The notes beneath the pieces are model-generated. The model worked only from the letters and a program-made list of their open reading frames with translations. It did not search any database and had not been told where the DNA came from. The translations under genes and the position numbers were made by a program. Below, in pieces: positions 18,360 through 26,737 of a stretch of 64,000 bases of DNA (position 1 is the first letter of the stretch; each line of letters opens with the position of its first letter). The stretch comes from Domibacillus tundrae (GTDB lineage Bacteria; Bacillota; Bacilli; Bacillales; Domibacillaceae): the NCBI RefSeq assembly GCF_000970675.1, contig NZ_LAJA01000017.1:90385-154384 (forward strand), given 5' to 3'.

Positions 18360-18542
18360 AAAGCAATCGAAGCGCTGCGTGAGCAGGGAATGAAAGACTT
18401 AACGATTCACAGAAGCAATTGCTGCGTAGATGACTGGGGGCTTAGGCTCCTTTTGACAAATAAGCAAGTTAAAAAAGATGAAGTCAAAGAAAAAATAGAG
18501 GTGCCTTTTACAGTGGCGCCGGAACTTGCAGAGGTGAAGTAA
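18360..18542 (+). pseudogene. Collapsed scoA-scoB (succinyl-CoA:3-ketoacid CoA-transferase) remnant
   Basis: Reading frame from 18360 to the TAA at 18540-18542. The first part (AIEALREQGMKDLTI, then VDDWGLRLLLTNKQVKK) matches the N-terminal region of subunit A, where the family has SNNCGVDDWGLGLLL. The second part (DEVKEKIEVPFTVAPEL) matches the extreme C-terminus of subunit B. About 400 codons between them are missing and the N-terminal 30 residues of subunit A are also gone. The thiolase start follows directly, so the original order was probably scoA-scoB-thiolase. Confidence 0.75.
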
Positions 18543-19727
18543 ATGGTGAAAACGGTCATTATTGAAGGAGCGCGTACGCCGGTCGGAAAATTTGGCGGTT
18601 CTCTCGCATCGTTAACGGCTTCACAACTCGGCGGCATTGCGATGAAAGAAGCTTTGAAGCGGGCGGATATAAAACCGGAAGAGCTGGATGAAGTTATTTT
18701 CGGGAATGTGCTGCAGGCGGGCCAGGGACAAATTCCTTCACGCCAGGCAGCACGCGAGGCCGGTATTCCCTGGGAAATAAAAACGGAAACGATAAATAAA
18801 GTGTGTGCGTCCGGTCTTCGCAGCGTAACAATGGCTGATCAGATTATCCGCGCCGGTGATGAAGAAATAATCTTGGCCGGAGGCATGGAATCGATGTCGA
18901 ACGTGCCGTATGCAGTGTTCAAAGCACGATGGGGGGCGCGAATGGGTGACGTGCCGATGGTTGATTTAATGATTCATGACGGCTTATCATGCAGTTTTAC
19001 CGGTGTGCACATGGGCACCTATGGAAACACCACAGCGGAAGAATTAGAATTGTCCCGCGAGGAGCAGGATGATTGGGCAGTCCGCAGCCATGAACGTGCA
19101 GTTGCGGCGATTGAAAGCGGCACATTAGCGGAAGAAATCGTGCCGGTGGAAGTACCGCAGCGAAAAGGGAATCCGATCGTTGTTGATACAGATGAAGCAC
19201 CACGCAAAGACACAACAAAAGATGTGCTCACGAAACTTCGTCCAGCTTTCGGAAAAGACGGCACCATTACAGCGGGTAACGCACCAGGAATCAATGATGG
19301 TGCCGCAGCTCTTGTATTGATGAGCGATGAAAGAGCCAAAAAAGAAGGAAAGGCCGTTCTTGCCACAGTCATTGGACATGCTGAAATCGCAGTCGAAGCC
19401 GAGAAATTTCCGCAAACGCCGGGTCTCGTTATTAATGAAATTTTAAGGAAAACAGGGAAATCAGTGGGCGACATTGATTTGTTTGAAATTAACGAAGCAT
19501 TTGCGGCAGTGGCGCTGGCCAGCAGTAAAATTGCCGGCATTGAACCGGAAAAAGTAAACGTCAATGGCGGCGCAGTAGCGCTTGGCCATCCAATTGGTGC
19601 AAGCGGTGCGCGGATTATTCTCACACTCGCATATGAATTGCGCCGTCGCGGCGGTGGCATCGGGATTGCGGCGATCTGTTCCGGAAGCGGACAGGGCGAT
19701 GCGATAATGATTGAAGTAAAGAAATAA
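18543..19727 (+). CDS. Acetyl-CoA C-acetyltransferase (thiolase)
   Basis: Condenses or cleaves acetoacetyl-CoA. 394 residues (family 390-395). Nucleophile Cys in NKVCASGLRS near residue 88, NEAFAA near 317, catalytic His in NGGAVALGHPIGASG near 347 and the second Cys in AICSGSGQGDA near 379; the common form there is CIGGGQG, so this site is slightly unusual. The start directly abuts the stop of the sco remnant, whose AGAGGTGAAG provides a ribosome site. It probably once worked with the CoA-transferase in acetoacetate use; that partner is lost here. Confidence 0.93.
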   Translation: MVKTVIIEGARTPVGKFGGSLASLTASQLGGIAMKEALKRADIKPEELDEVIFGNVLQAGQGQIPSRQAAREAGIPWEIKTETINKVCASGLRSVTMADQIIRAGDEEIILAGGMESMSNVPYAVFKARWGARMGDVPMVDLMIHDGLSCSFTGVHMGTYGNTTAEELELSREEQDDWAVRSHERAVAAIESGTLAEEIVPVEVPQRKGNPIVVDTDEAPRKDTTKDVLTKLRPAFGKDGTITAGNAPGINDGAAALVLMSDERAKKEGKAVLATVIGHAEIAVEAEKFPQTPGLVINEILRKTGKSVGDIDLFEINEAFAAVALASSKIAGIEPEKVNVNGGAVALGHPIGASGARIILTLAYELRRRGGGIGIAAICSGSGQGDAIMIEVKK

Positions 19728-20102
19728 ATGGTTTTAATTGCATCCAATCCTCGTGAAACTTTTTGATCGGGATGGATGGCAGGCAGCGTGAATACAAATC
19801 CGGTCATTATACGACGAATGATGGGAATGCTGCAAAAGCAGGGCTCTTGACCTCACGTGCGGGAAAAACAGGGGGGAGAACTCACAAAAGATCCATCATA
19901 CATTACCCTTTTGGATATTTTCAAAGCAGTTGAACCAAAAGATGAGTTATTTGCTGTTCATGAAAAAACGAATGCGGAATGCCCGGTTGGAAAAAATATT
20001 CAGTCGTCTCTCAATGTCACAGTTACCCGTGTACAAAACGCAATGGAACAGGAACTGAGAAGCCAATCGCTTAAAGATGTCATGAACCATCTCTTTCAAT
20101 AG
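19728..20102 (+). pseudogene. Rrf2-family regulator pseudogene (YwnA-like)
   Basis: Pieces of one Rrf2 protein occur in shifting frames: LIASNPRETF then a TGA, MAGSVNTNPVIIRRMMGML, then after a single-base loss in an A run AGLLTSRAG, then back to the first frame for GGELTKDPSYITLLDIF and CPVGKNIQSSL. The last 81 residues form an open frame from 19857 (GTG) that matches the YwnA C-terminal half. The first 20 or so residues of the winged helix are missing. A terminator overlaps its end. It lies just downstream of the thiolase. Confidence 0.75.
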
Positions 20103-20116
20103 AGGTGGTTTTTTCG
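20085..20116 (+). terminator. Terminator at end of Rrf2 pseudogene
   Basis: AACCATCTCT / AGAGGTGGTT stem with TTTTTT. Confidence 0.88.
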
Positions 20117-20290
20117 CTTTAAAGAAGCCGGGAAGAAGACCGGATAGTGAGAGCGAATCATAGAAAACAAACAAGTATGATCCACCCATTGAATGAGCTT
20201 TTCAATTGGCGAAAGCGTTTGAGGTTAAGCTGAATGATTTATTTTTCCTGAATTAATTTATCCAATTTATAAAAAGTATCAAGAAACAGG

Positions 20291-20338
20291 TTGACGACCT
20301 TTTGAAAAGCTGATATTATTATCTCGAATTCAAGATAA
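20291..20338 (+). promoter_or_regulatory. SigA promoter with MhqR-type operator
   Basis: TTGACG at 20291-20296, a 17-base spacer and TATTAT at 20314-20319. Immediately after the -10, at 20319-20338, lies the near-perfect palindrome TTATCTCGAATTCAAGATAA, which would cover the start site. It matches the remembered B. subtilis MhqR operator (TATCTCGAATTCGAGATA). Confidence 0.8.
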
Positions 20339-20384
20339 AATCACAAATAAATTCAAAAAAGCATTTCGATTTTTTTTAATTATA

Positions 20385-20402
20385 TATCTCGAATTCAAGA
20401 TA
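20385..20402 (+). promoter_or_regulatory. Second MhqR-type operator
   Basis: TATCTCGAATTCAAGATA, an identical copy of the first operator core, 66 bases downstream in the leader and ten bases before the AGGAGG of the DoxX gene. Confidence 0.75.
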
Positions 20403-20424
20403 AAATCCTTAGGAGGAAGAAAAC

Positions 20425-20823
20425 ATGTTAGATGCAGGTTTGTTACTTATTCGGTTGGTCATTGGTTTAGCGTTTGTCGGTCACGGCGCACAGAAATTAT
20501 TTGGCTGGTTTGGCGGTTACGGTTTGAAAGGAACAGGCGGCTGGTTTGATTCGATCGGCATGAAGCCGGGGGTTACGATGGCGCTTTTGGCGGGTCTTGC
20601 GGAGTTTGTAGGCGGGGCGTTGTTTGCACTTGGTTTACTGACACCGCTCGCGGGTATTTTGATTGCAGGAACGATGGTTATTGCGATTGTAAAAGTACAT
20701 GGAGCGAACGGATTTTGGAGCACACAAAACGGTTATGAGTATAACTTAATTTTGCTTGCAGCAGCAATCGGTGTCGCTTTAACTGGTCCCGGCCGTTATG
20801 CATTTGACGCCCTATTAGGGTAA
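20425..20823 (+). CDS. mhqP: DoxX-family membrane protein (MhqP-like)
   Basis: 132 residues with four hydrophobic helices; [21 protein letters not shown] at the start and [13 protein letters not shown] in the middle are DoxX hallmarks. B. subtilis MhqP (YdfP) is a homologous 129-residue protein induced by quinones. AGGAGGAAGAAAAC precedes the ATG. It heads the unit behind two MhqR-type operators and is followed 16 bases later by mhqO, matching the mhqNOP arrangement without mhqN. Biochemical role unknown; membrane quinone or thiol stress function is inferred from regulation. Confidence 0.85.
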   Translation: MLDAGLLLIRLVIGLAFVGHGAQKLFGWFGGYGLKGTGGWFDSIGMKPGVTMALLAGLAEFVGGALFALGLLTPLAGILIAGTMVIAIVKVHGANGFWSTQNGYEYNLILLAAAIGVALTGPGRYAFDALLG

Positions 20824-20839
20824 AAAAGGAGAGAGAAAC

Positions 20840-21775
20840 ATGAAGCAAACAGCAGGTATCCATCATATTACGGCGATCGTTGGTGATCCGCAGGAAAACG
20901 TTGATTTTTACGCAGCTGTTCTCGGCTTGCGTTTAGTGAAAAAAACAGTCAATTTTGATGATCCCGGCACGTATCATCTGTACTTCGGTAACGAAGCGGG
21001 GAGTCCAGGAACCATCATCACGTTTTTCCCATGGCCCGGCGCACAAAGAGGCATGATCGGAGACGGACAGGTCGGTGTAACAACCTATGTGGTACCAGCT
21101 GGTGCGCTTTCGTTCTGGGAAAAGCGGCTTCATTCCTTTTCCATTCCTTTCTCAAAACAAGAACGGTTCGCAGAGCAATATTTGGCGTTTGATGATCCAC
21201 ATGGGCTTCAGCTTGAAATTGTAGAACGGGCAGAAGGCCGACACAACAGCTGGGCATTTAATGGTGTGACGCCGGATGTCGCAATTAAAGGTTTTGGAGG
21301 TGCGATTCTTTTTTCTGCGCAGCCGGAAAAAACGGCCCATTTGCTTCAACACGTCATGGGATTGGAGCGGGTGGCTGAAGAGAGCGGCTTGATCCGATTC
21401 CGTGCTGCAGGGGATATCGGCAACGTGATTGATGTGAAAACAACGCCATCCGGGCGTGGACAAATGGGTGCAGGCACCGTTCATCACATTGCCTGGCGGG
21501 CAAAAGACGACGAGGATCAGCTGGAATGGCAAAAAATTGTCGCGGATGAAGGCTACGGGGTAACACCGGTCACAGACCGCCAATACTTTAATGCTATTTA
21601 TTTTAGAGAACAAGGTCATATTTTGTTTGAAATCGCCACGGATCCGCCCGGTTTTGCGATCGATGAATCAGTAGATAAAATGGGCGAAAGCCTCAAGCTG
21701 CCGTCACAGTACGAAATTCATCGGGAAAAGATTGAAGAAATGTTGATCCCGATTGAAGTAAGAAAAATAACATAA
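20840..21775 (+). CDS. mhqO: Ring-cleaving dioxygenase (glyoxalase fold), MhqO
   Basis: 311 residues (B. subtilis MhqO 312) with two vicinal-oxygen-chelate modules: IHHITAIVGDPQENVDFYAAVLG at the start, split here as family landmarks HHITAI near 7 and DDPHGLQLEI near 117, then TVHHIAWR near 215 and HILFEIATDPPGFA near 255. The metal ligands His7, His215 and a C-terminal Glu are visible. Proposed role: cleaving hydroquinone-type aromatics during quinone stress. AAGGAGAGAGAAAC precedes the ATG; co-transcribed with the DoxX gene. Confidence 0.92.
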   Translation: MKQTAGIHHITAIVGDPQENVDFYAAVLGLRLVKKTVNFDDPGTYHLYFGNEAGSPGTIITFFPWPGAQRGMIGDGQVGVTTYVVPAGALSFWEKRLHSFSIPFSKQERFAEQYLAFDDPHGLQLEIVERAEGRHNSWAFNGVTPDVAIKGFGGAILFSAQPEKTAHLLQHVMGLERVAEESGLIRFRAAGDIGNVIDVKTTPSGRGQMGAGTVHHIAWRAKDDEDQLEWQKIVADEGYGVTPVTDRQYFNAIYFREQGHILFEIATDPPGFAIDESVDKMGESLKLPSQYEIHREKIEEMLIPIEVRKIT

Positions 21776-21786
21776 TAATCAAGTAT

Positions 21787-21935
21787 TTGGGGCGGTTTAT
21801 TCAAATTTAGGCTGGTTTCTGTTCTGCTTGGGGCGGAAAAAAGTTTTACCGGCCCAGACGCAGTACATTCCGGCTTAAAATAAAATATTCCGCCCCAAAA
21901 CAGAGCTGTCTCCATTTTTAGAGGCAGCTTTTTGG
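21787..21935. repeat. Long hairpin and terminator between mhqO and flavin reductase
   Basis: TTGGGGCGGAA at 21828-21838 is the reverse complement of TTCCGCCCCAA at 21888-21898, with inner CCGG / CCGG and TTTTA / TAAAA pairs, giving a hairpin of about 70 bases. Another TTGGGGCGG is at 21787. A separate terminator follows (AGCTGTCTC / GAGGCAGCT, TTTTT, about 21904-21933). Confidence 0.65.
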
Positions 21936-22006
21936 GATTTAAAAGTGGCAAAGAATAGAAAGGAACGATACGATAAAAGGGATTATTAATCAAAGGGGGA
22001 AATAGA

Positions 22007-22516
22007 ATGGCAAACGAACAAAAACAGCAATTGTTTAAAGACGCGATGGGCAATTACCCAACAGGGGTTACAGTTGTGACTGCAACATCCGCTAATGGTG
22101 AACCGATTGGGTTGACCGTTAATTCATTCGCATCTGTTTCACTCGATCCGCTATTAATTTTGTGGTCCATTGATCACAAAGTGTCAACGATTCAAGAGTT
22201 TGTGGAAGGCGGAAAATTTGCCGTTCATATTTTAGCAGGAAATCAGCAGGATGTCTGCATGACCTTTGCAACAAAAGGCGTAGACCGCTTCAGCACATGT
22301 GAATGGTCTTTCTCACCTGAGCACAATTTGCCACTTATTGAAGGCGCATTTGCGGTTCTTCAATGTAAAACCTTCAAAACGGTTGAAGCAGGGGACCATA
22401 CGATTTTAATCGGAGAAGTGGAAGATATCCAAATCGATTCAGGCAAAGACCCAATGCTGTATCACCGCCGCCATTTTGCCTCTATTCCAGCGGAGTTTTA
22501 CAATCGGAAAAAATAA
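22007..22516 (+). CDS. Flavin reductase family protein
   Basis: 169 residues, FMN-binding split-barrel of the HpaC/DIM6 type. Visible: YPTGVTVVTATSANGEPIGLTVNSFASVSLDP (read as the conserved TGVTVVT and GLTVNSF blocks, residues 18-45), a WSIDHKVSTI segment and YHRRHF near 153. It supplies reduced flavin to a monooxygenase or reduces quinone-like compounds. GGGGGAAATAGA precedes the ATG. It has its own transcript between two hairpins; proximity to the mhq genes suggests related aromatic-compound metabolism but no MhqR box is seen. Confidence 0.88.
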   Translation: MANEQKQQLFKDAMGNYPTGVTVVTATSANGEPIGLTVNSFASVSLDPLLILWSIDHKVSTIQEFVEGGKFAVHILAGNQQDVCMTFATKGVDRFSTCEWSFSPEHNLPLIEGAFAVLQCKTFKTVEAGDHTILIGEVEDIQIDSGKDPMLYHRRHFASIPAEFYNRKK

Positions 22517-22523
22517 AAGGTTT

Positions 22524-22558
22524 AGCCGTCCAGAAATGAAAATTTTGGACGGCTTTTT
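22524..22558 (+). terminator. Flavin reductase terminator
   Basis: AGCCGTCCA / TGGACGGCT stem followed by TTTTT. Confidence 0.88.
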
Positions 22559-22580
22559 ATTTGTGCTGGAATATTTCACG

Positions 22581-23295
22581 CTATATAAGTTGACTTATCA
22601 TTTTGCCTTCTGCCACCCGGGTGATCGATCCACGCCTCTAAAGAGTGGCCTGCCTGACAAAAACCAGCTTCATACCCATTATGACGGTCTCTTTTGGGTG
22701 AGGCCCGTTTTGACCTGCTTCTTTTAACGAGAGCCGAAATGGCGCGGGCGCACGGCTTCGCGCACCATAGGGCAGGCGCTGAGCTCGTTTCCGTCGCTTT
22801 GCGGCTGCACTGATCTGCTAGTCCCACTGGAGTCTGCGCCGCACACCCGCCGCCTCTGCTTTTTTCATGAGTGAATGTAAAAAAAGGAAAGGCTGGTTTA
22901 GCCTGATTCTTTCTAAAACAAAAGGGGACAATCGCTGCGCCAATAAAAGCGGAACTCCCCAGCTTGAATAGTCGCCGCCCTTCAAAGCTACTTGGTGAGG
23001 CCTGACGGACGAAGACTCCTGCGGGATGTACAGTGAGTCGGCAGATCCCGCAGGCGCAGCCGAGGAAGCTGCCGCACTGCCCGTGGAACGCGAAGTCCGG
23101 CAGGCTTCACCTATCGGCTCCTTTTCAAAACATCAGACATTCTCTACAAGACCGATCCATGCCTGCAAAAATAAGGTGTTATTTGGAAGAGCTGATCCTA
23201 CAACAAATCGTTGATCAGCCTTGCCTCTACACGAAACGCACTAACTCAAACAGCCACTGTTTTCTAAAGTAAAAATCTTTGTTCAACTTATATAG
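22581..23295. repeat. Bipartite GC-rich dispersed element, copy 1
   Basis: Gene-free 715-base block bounded by a perfect 13-bp inverted repeat, CTATATAAGTTGA (22581-22593) and its complement (23283-23295). Module A (about 22708-22807) contains CACGGCTTCGCG and GGGCAGGCGCTGAGCTCGT. Module B (about 22990-23124) contains GACTCCTGCGGGATGTACAG, a CCTGCGGGAT / ATCCCGCAGG hairpin and GCGCAGCCGAGGAAG. Both modules recur, inverted, at 28.6-28.9 and 44.3-44.7 kb. No credible coding sequence; small ORFs here lack ribosome sites. Confidence 0.75.
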
Positions 23296-23339
23296 AATCT
23301 GAAAATTATATTATCGGCCCTAATGGAACAAAAAATTTT

Positions 23340-25538
23340 TTAGCGTGTTTTCTTCATAAGGGATTCCCATTCATTCCTTGCATTTTCCCACGTTCCTTTA
23401 GGAAGACTGCCTCTGTATAAATATTGTTCATACCAACCTGTAAGCTGGGTCATTGAGCTGCTGGAGAAAAGCAAGTCAATTTCCTTGGCGTATTCTCTCA
23501 ATGTCTGCCCAGCTTTCCTTTTTAACCCACAGCGCTCAAGCTGAGTGAGAAGAACGAGATACGCTTTGGGGAAATGGTGATCCTGTCGATCTCGTTTATA
23601 AATGAAAATATAATAGAAAGGCAGCCATTTTCTCCGGGACCGGTAGAATAAAGCGGCCATGACGAAAACTGCAGCAACGAGGACAACGATGTTTTTCCAG
23701 TTTGTTTTCAGGAATAATCCTACATTCGGCTGCGGCGCTTCCTGAGAAGCATCATTTACCTCTTCTTCCGGTTCCGGCTCTGCTGCTACAGGCTGCTCTG
23801 GCGTTTCGACCGGTGTTTCTATATTCTCTGTTGTTTCTTCCTCCACGAGTGTCTCTGTTGTTTCCTCCAATTCAGGCACGTCTTCATTGGTAAACCCTTG
23901 TGTAGGCTCAAAAGGGACCCAGCCAATGTTTGGAAAATAAACCTCCACCCATGAATGGGCATTTTCACTGGTTACCTGATAGATTTTATTTTCGGCTTCA
24001 TTTGTTTCCAGGTATGTCCCTTCTGTGTAGCCTTTTACCCAGCGTGTGGGGATATCAAGCGTTCGCAGCAAGACAGCCATGGAAGTGGAAAAGTTGTCAC
24101 AGTATCCACGTTTTGTATCAAATAAAAACTGGGCGACATAGTCCTCGTCTTCTGACGGAACAGGCACATCCACTTGCTCGTAGGCGAAGCCGCTGGAGCT
24201 GAAATACGCTTCAACCGCTTTTGCTTTATCGAACCATGTTTCTTGTCCCCGCGTAATGTCTAACGCCAGCTCCCTTATCTCCGGCGGCACGTTTTCGGGA
24301 AGCTGGGTATACGTATCGGCAATAGCCTGAAAAGAGCGATCGGCTTCCTCAGGTGAACTTGCTTCAAGATCCTTGGCCTGAAAAGAGGGGTGCTCATACT
24401 GAACAGAATACGATGCAGGAGCTTCTTGTTCAGCGCCATTGAGCGCCGTTATTCCATTTGTCTGCTGATTCAGCTGGTAACGGTAAGAAGAAGTCGCATC
24501 AATTCTTTGTAAGCCATGCGGATATTGAATATGCGCATGGTCTTCTTCGTTGTATACGATGCTTGTCCTTTCTTCTGAAGGAACCTTTTCTGTAAAGGAG
24601 AAAAGAGAAGACGGGACGTTCCGCCTGAAATTCAGCGGCTGCCCGTCTCGACTGGAAGAAATCCAGCCTTTTCCGGTATACACATCTCTCGTATCCACTT
24701 TCCAGTAATGGGGCTCTTCTACTTCAGCTGTAAACACGACCATATTGGCAGGCAAAAACGGGCCGCCAAGTTCGGAATCATCCGACCTTAATCCGCTTCG
24801 TTTCGTCTCATTTACAGCTGTATTCCCGGAACCGCTCAGTGACTTAAGGAAAGGAACAGGATTAGGCCAGACAGGATCCGCTTTTGGAACGGCAAAAGCA
24901 ATGACTGCGCTCCCTGCAATCACGGCTGCCAAAGAAAACATCCATTTCCGCTTGATCCTGCCATTTTTTTGAATGTTCTCGGAATCGGCCAGCCGGCGGA
25001 ACGTCAGTATTCCCATCATGGCAAATCCGGTCAGGACCGATCTGATGATGGCTGCATCTGCTTCATATGGCGAAAAAGCATCCAATACCGTAATGAAAAT
25101 GAGTGTCGCGAGAAAAAAGAACAAGATATTTTTACGGTCAATCAGCCAATAGCGGAGTAAATACGTTGTTATCCACAGGAGGGCAAAGAACAGTAACGTT
25201 CGAAATGAATCTGACATCTCTGTCCACTGGCCTTTCAAAATCGATCCTGCATTTTGAAAGAAATCCTTTAAAAACAAGTCGATCCATGTGTCGACGTTTC
25301 CAAAGTAAATGTATTGAATCGTCAAAAGAATATAAATCAGCTTTAAAACAACAGTTGGCACTAACGGGAGGCCCAAAAAAGCCAGCAGCAGTGATCCAAA
25401 AATAAAACCAAGAAAAATGTTGATGGAGCTCGTGCCGGTTAGCTGTTCTACCGGTCTTAACCATTCCCATAGGAGAAGAAAACTAAAAACATACAAAAGA
25501 AAAGAATCGATATTCCGTTTTGTGCTCTTTTGATTCAT
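23340..25538 (-). CDS. Transglutaminase-like membrane protein (YebA/TgpA type)
   Basis: 732 residues. About six N-terminal membrane helices (residues 10-215), an extracytoplasmic region with a transglutaminase-core domain (about 430-560), an acidic Glu/Pro/Thr-rich linker, one more helix near 610-630 and a C-terminal DUF4129-like tail. Catalytic triad candidates: Cys in TKRGYCDNFSTS near 476, His in ENAHSWVEVYFP near 525 and Asp/Glu following. Third gene of the leftward MoxR-DUF58 unit, overlapping its neighbour by four bases. Function of this operon in Bacillus is not established; secreted cysteine protease or crosslinker activity is the family inference. Confidence 0.9.
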   Translation of the reverse strand: MNQKSTKRNIDSFLLYVFSFLLLWEWLRPVEQLTGTSSINIFLGFIFGSLLLAFLGLPLVPTVVLKLIYILLTIQYIYFGNVDTWIDLFLKDFFQNAGSILKGQWTEMSDSFRTLLFFALLWITTYLLRYWLIDRKNILFFFLATLIFITVLDAFSPYEADAAIIRSVLTGFAMMGILTFRRLADSENIQKNGRIKRKWMFSLAAVIAGSAVIAFAVPKADPVWPNPVPFLKSLSGSGNTAVNETKRSGLRSDDSELGGPFLPANMVVFTAEVEEPHYWKVDTRDVYTGKGWISSSRDGQPLNFRRNVPSSLFSFTEKVPSEERTSIVYNEEDHAHIQYPHGLQRIDATSSYRYQLNQQTNGITALNGAEQEAPASYSVQYEHPSFQAKDLEASSPEEADRSFQAIADTYTQLPENVPPEIRELALDITRGQETWFDKAKAVEAYFSSSGFAYEQVDVPVPSEDEDYVAQFLFDTKRGYCDNFSTSMAVLLRTLDIPTRWVKGYTEGTYLETNEAENKIYQVTSENAHSWVEVYFPNIGWVPFEPTQGFTNEDVPELEETTETLVEEETTENIETPVETPEQPVAAEPEPEEEVNDASQEAPQPNVGLFLKTNWKNIVVLVAAVFVMAALFYRSRRKWLPFYYIFIYKRDRQDHHFPKAYLVLLTQLERCGLKRKAGQTLREYAKEIDLLFSSSSMTQLTGWYEQYLYRGSLPKGTWENARNEWESLMKKTR

Positions 25539-26737
25539 CTGCCATTCACCTCCGAAAAGGTTTTCCCGAATTGGCCTTCTTGTACAACTCGGATCTGGAT
25601 TCCAGTGGCAGCAGTTATTCGTATATCTGGCCCAGCCCCTTGTTTGCCGTTGATCAGAAAGATGATGACGGACTGGCTTCTGCGAGAATAATAGCGAGCC
25701 CTTTCGACAACTTCTTCGGTCAGCTGGGACGTTACAAGCATGAGTGTACGGCCTTGCTGAGCAAGAAAAGTTTCTTTCTCCAGCACCCGGGCAAACGAAA
25801 CAGCGCTTTTATCCTTAATTTTCGCCAGATGATAAAAAAGCCGCTGCTCCTGCACGTCTCCACCGCGAATCGTGAAACTGCGCCGTTCATCACTTACCGT
25901 CAGCAAGCCGACTTGTGTCCCTGTCCGTATCATGCCTCTGATGGCAGAAGCGGTAAACGAAACAACCGTTTCAAATTGCGAAGCAGGGGTGCAATCCATC
26001 ACAATCATCAAATCGTGGGACCGGTGCTGCTCAAACTCTTTTGTCATCAGGTCATTTCGTTTAGCGGTCGCTTTCCAGTTAATCAAGGATAAGCGGTCGC
26101 CAGGCAGGTAGTTGCGAATCCCAACAGACATAGCCATATCCTGATCTCGATAAACTCGTCTATTTGTAATGGCTGTACCTTGATCAACCTGGCCGGCAAA
26201 CGGACGGTAACTCAGTTCTTCGTAAAGTGGATAAACCACTATTTTATTTTCCAGTGGAATCAGCTTTTCTTTTTCAATGAATCCGAATAAATCTCCTGTT
26301 TTCACACGAATCCCAGTGAAATGGTGTTCCCCCCTCGGCAGCTGATCAATCTCATATTCGAATTGAAGCGTTTTTTTAAAGCCAGGCAGCAAAAGTATTT
26401 TCTGCTGCTGTTTTTCTTTTAGCGTGAAAGATTCTTCCGCCTGCTCTTCCAGGATCATGTAAAAAAGCGGAAAGCGGCTCTTTCTGACGACGGTCAATTG
26501 AATTCGGACAGATTCATTAAAAATAAATTCCTGCTTCGATAACATTCTTTCAGCTGTACAGGACAAAGGATAAAAAAACAAGCTGAACGCATAAATGATA
26601 AATGGAAGGGAGCTGTAAAATAAAAACCAGCTGACAAATCCTCCTTGAAACATAGCATACGAGAAAGCAAGAATAGTCAATCCGATTAAAAAAATAAATC
26701 CGCCAGATTCTTTCATCTTCAAAAACGCTTTATTCAT
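25535..26737 (-). CDS. DUF58 domain protein (YeaD type)
   Basis: 400 residues. Two N-terminal membrane helices (about 15-55), a beta-rich region and a C-terminal vWA-like DUF58 domain with the signature RDYLPGDRLSLINWKATAKRNDLMTKEF (key part YLPGDRLSLINWKA, residues 212-225) followed by IVMDCT near 248. Such proteins pair with MoxR ATPases as chaperone-like partners in complex or cell-envelope maturation. Overlaps the MoxR gene by eight bases and the transglutaminase gene by four, so the three are translationally coupled. Confidence 0.9.
   Translation of the reverse strand: MNKAFLKMKESGGFIFLIGLTILAFSYAMFQGGFVSWFLFYSSLPFIIYAFSLFFYPLSCTAERMLSKQEFIFNESVRIQLTVVRKSRFPLFYMILEEQAEESFTLKEKQQQKILLLPGFKKTLQFEYEIDQLPRGEHHFTGIRVKTGDLFGFIEKEKLIPLENKIVVYPLYEELSYRPFAGQVDQGTAITNRRVYRDQDMAMSVGIRNYLPGDRLSLINWKATAKRNDLMTKEFEQHRSHDLMIVMDCTPASQFETVVSFTASAIRGMIRTGTQVGLLTVSDERRSFTIRGGDVQEQRLFYHLAKIKDKSAVSFARVLEKETFLAQQGRTLMLVTSQLTEEVVERARYYSRRSQSVIIFLINGKQGAGPDIRITAATGIQIRVVQEGQFGKTFSEVNGR

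Noticed and set aside
23026..23272. Short ORFs inside the GC-rich element at 23.0-23.3 kb
   Set aside because: They arise from the high GC of the repeat, change frame between copies of the element and have no ribosome sites.
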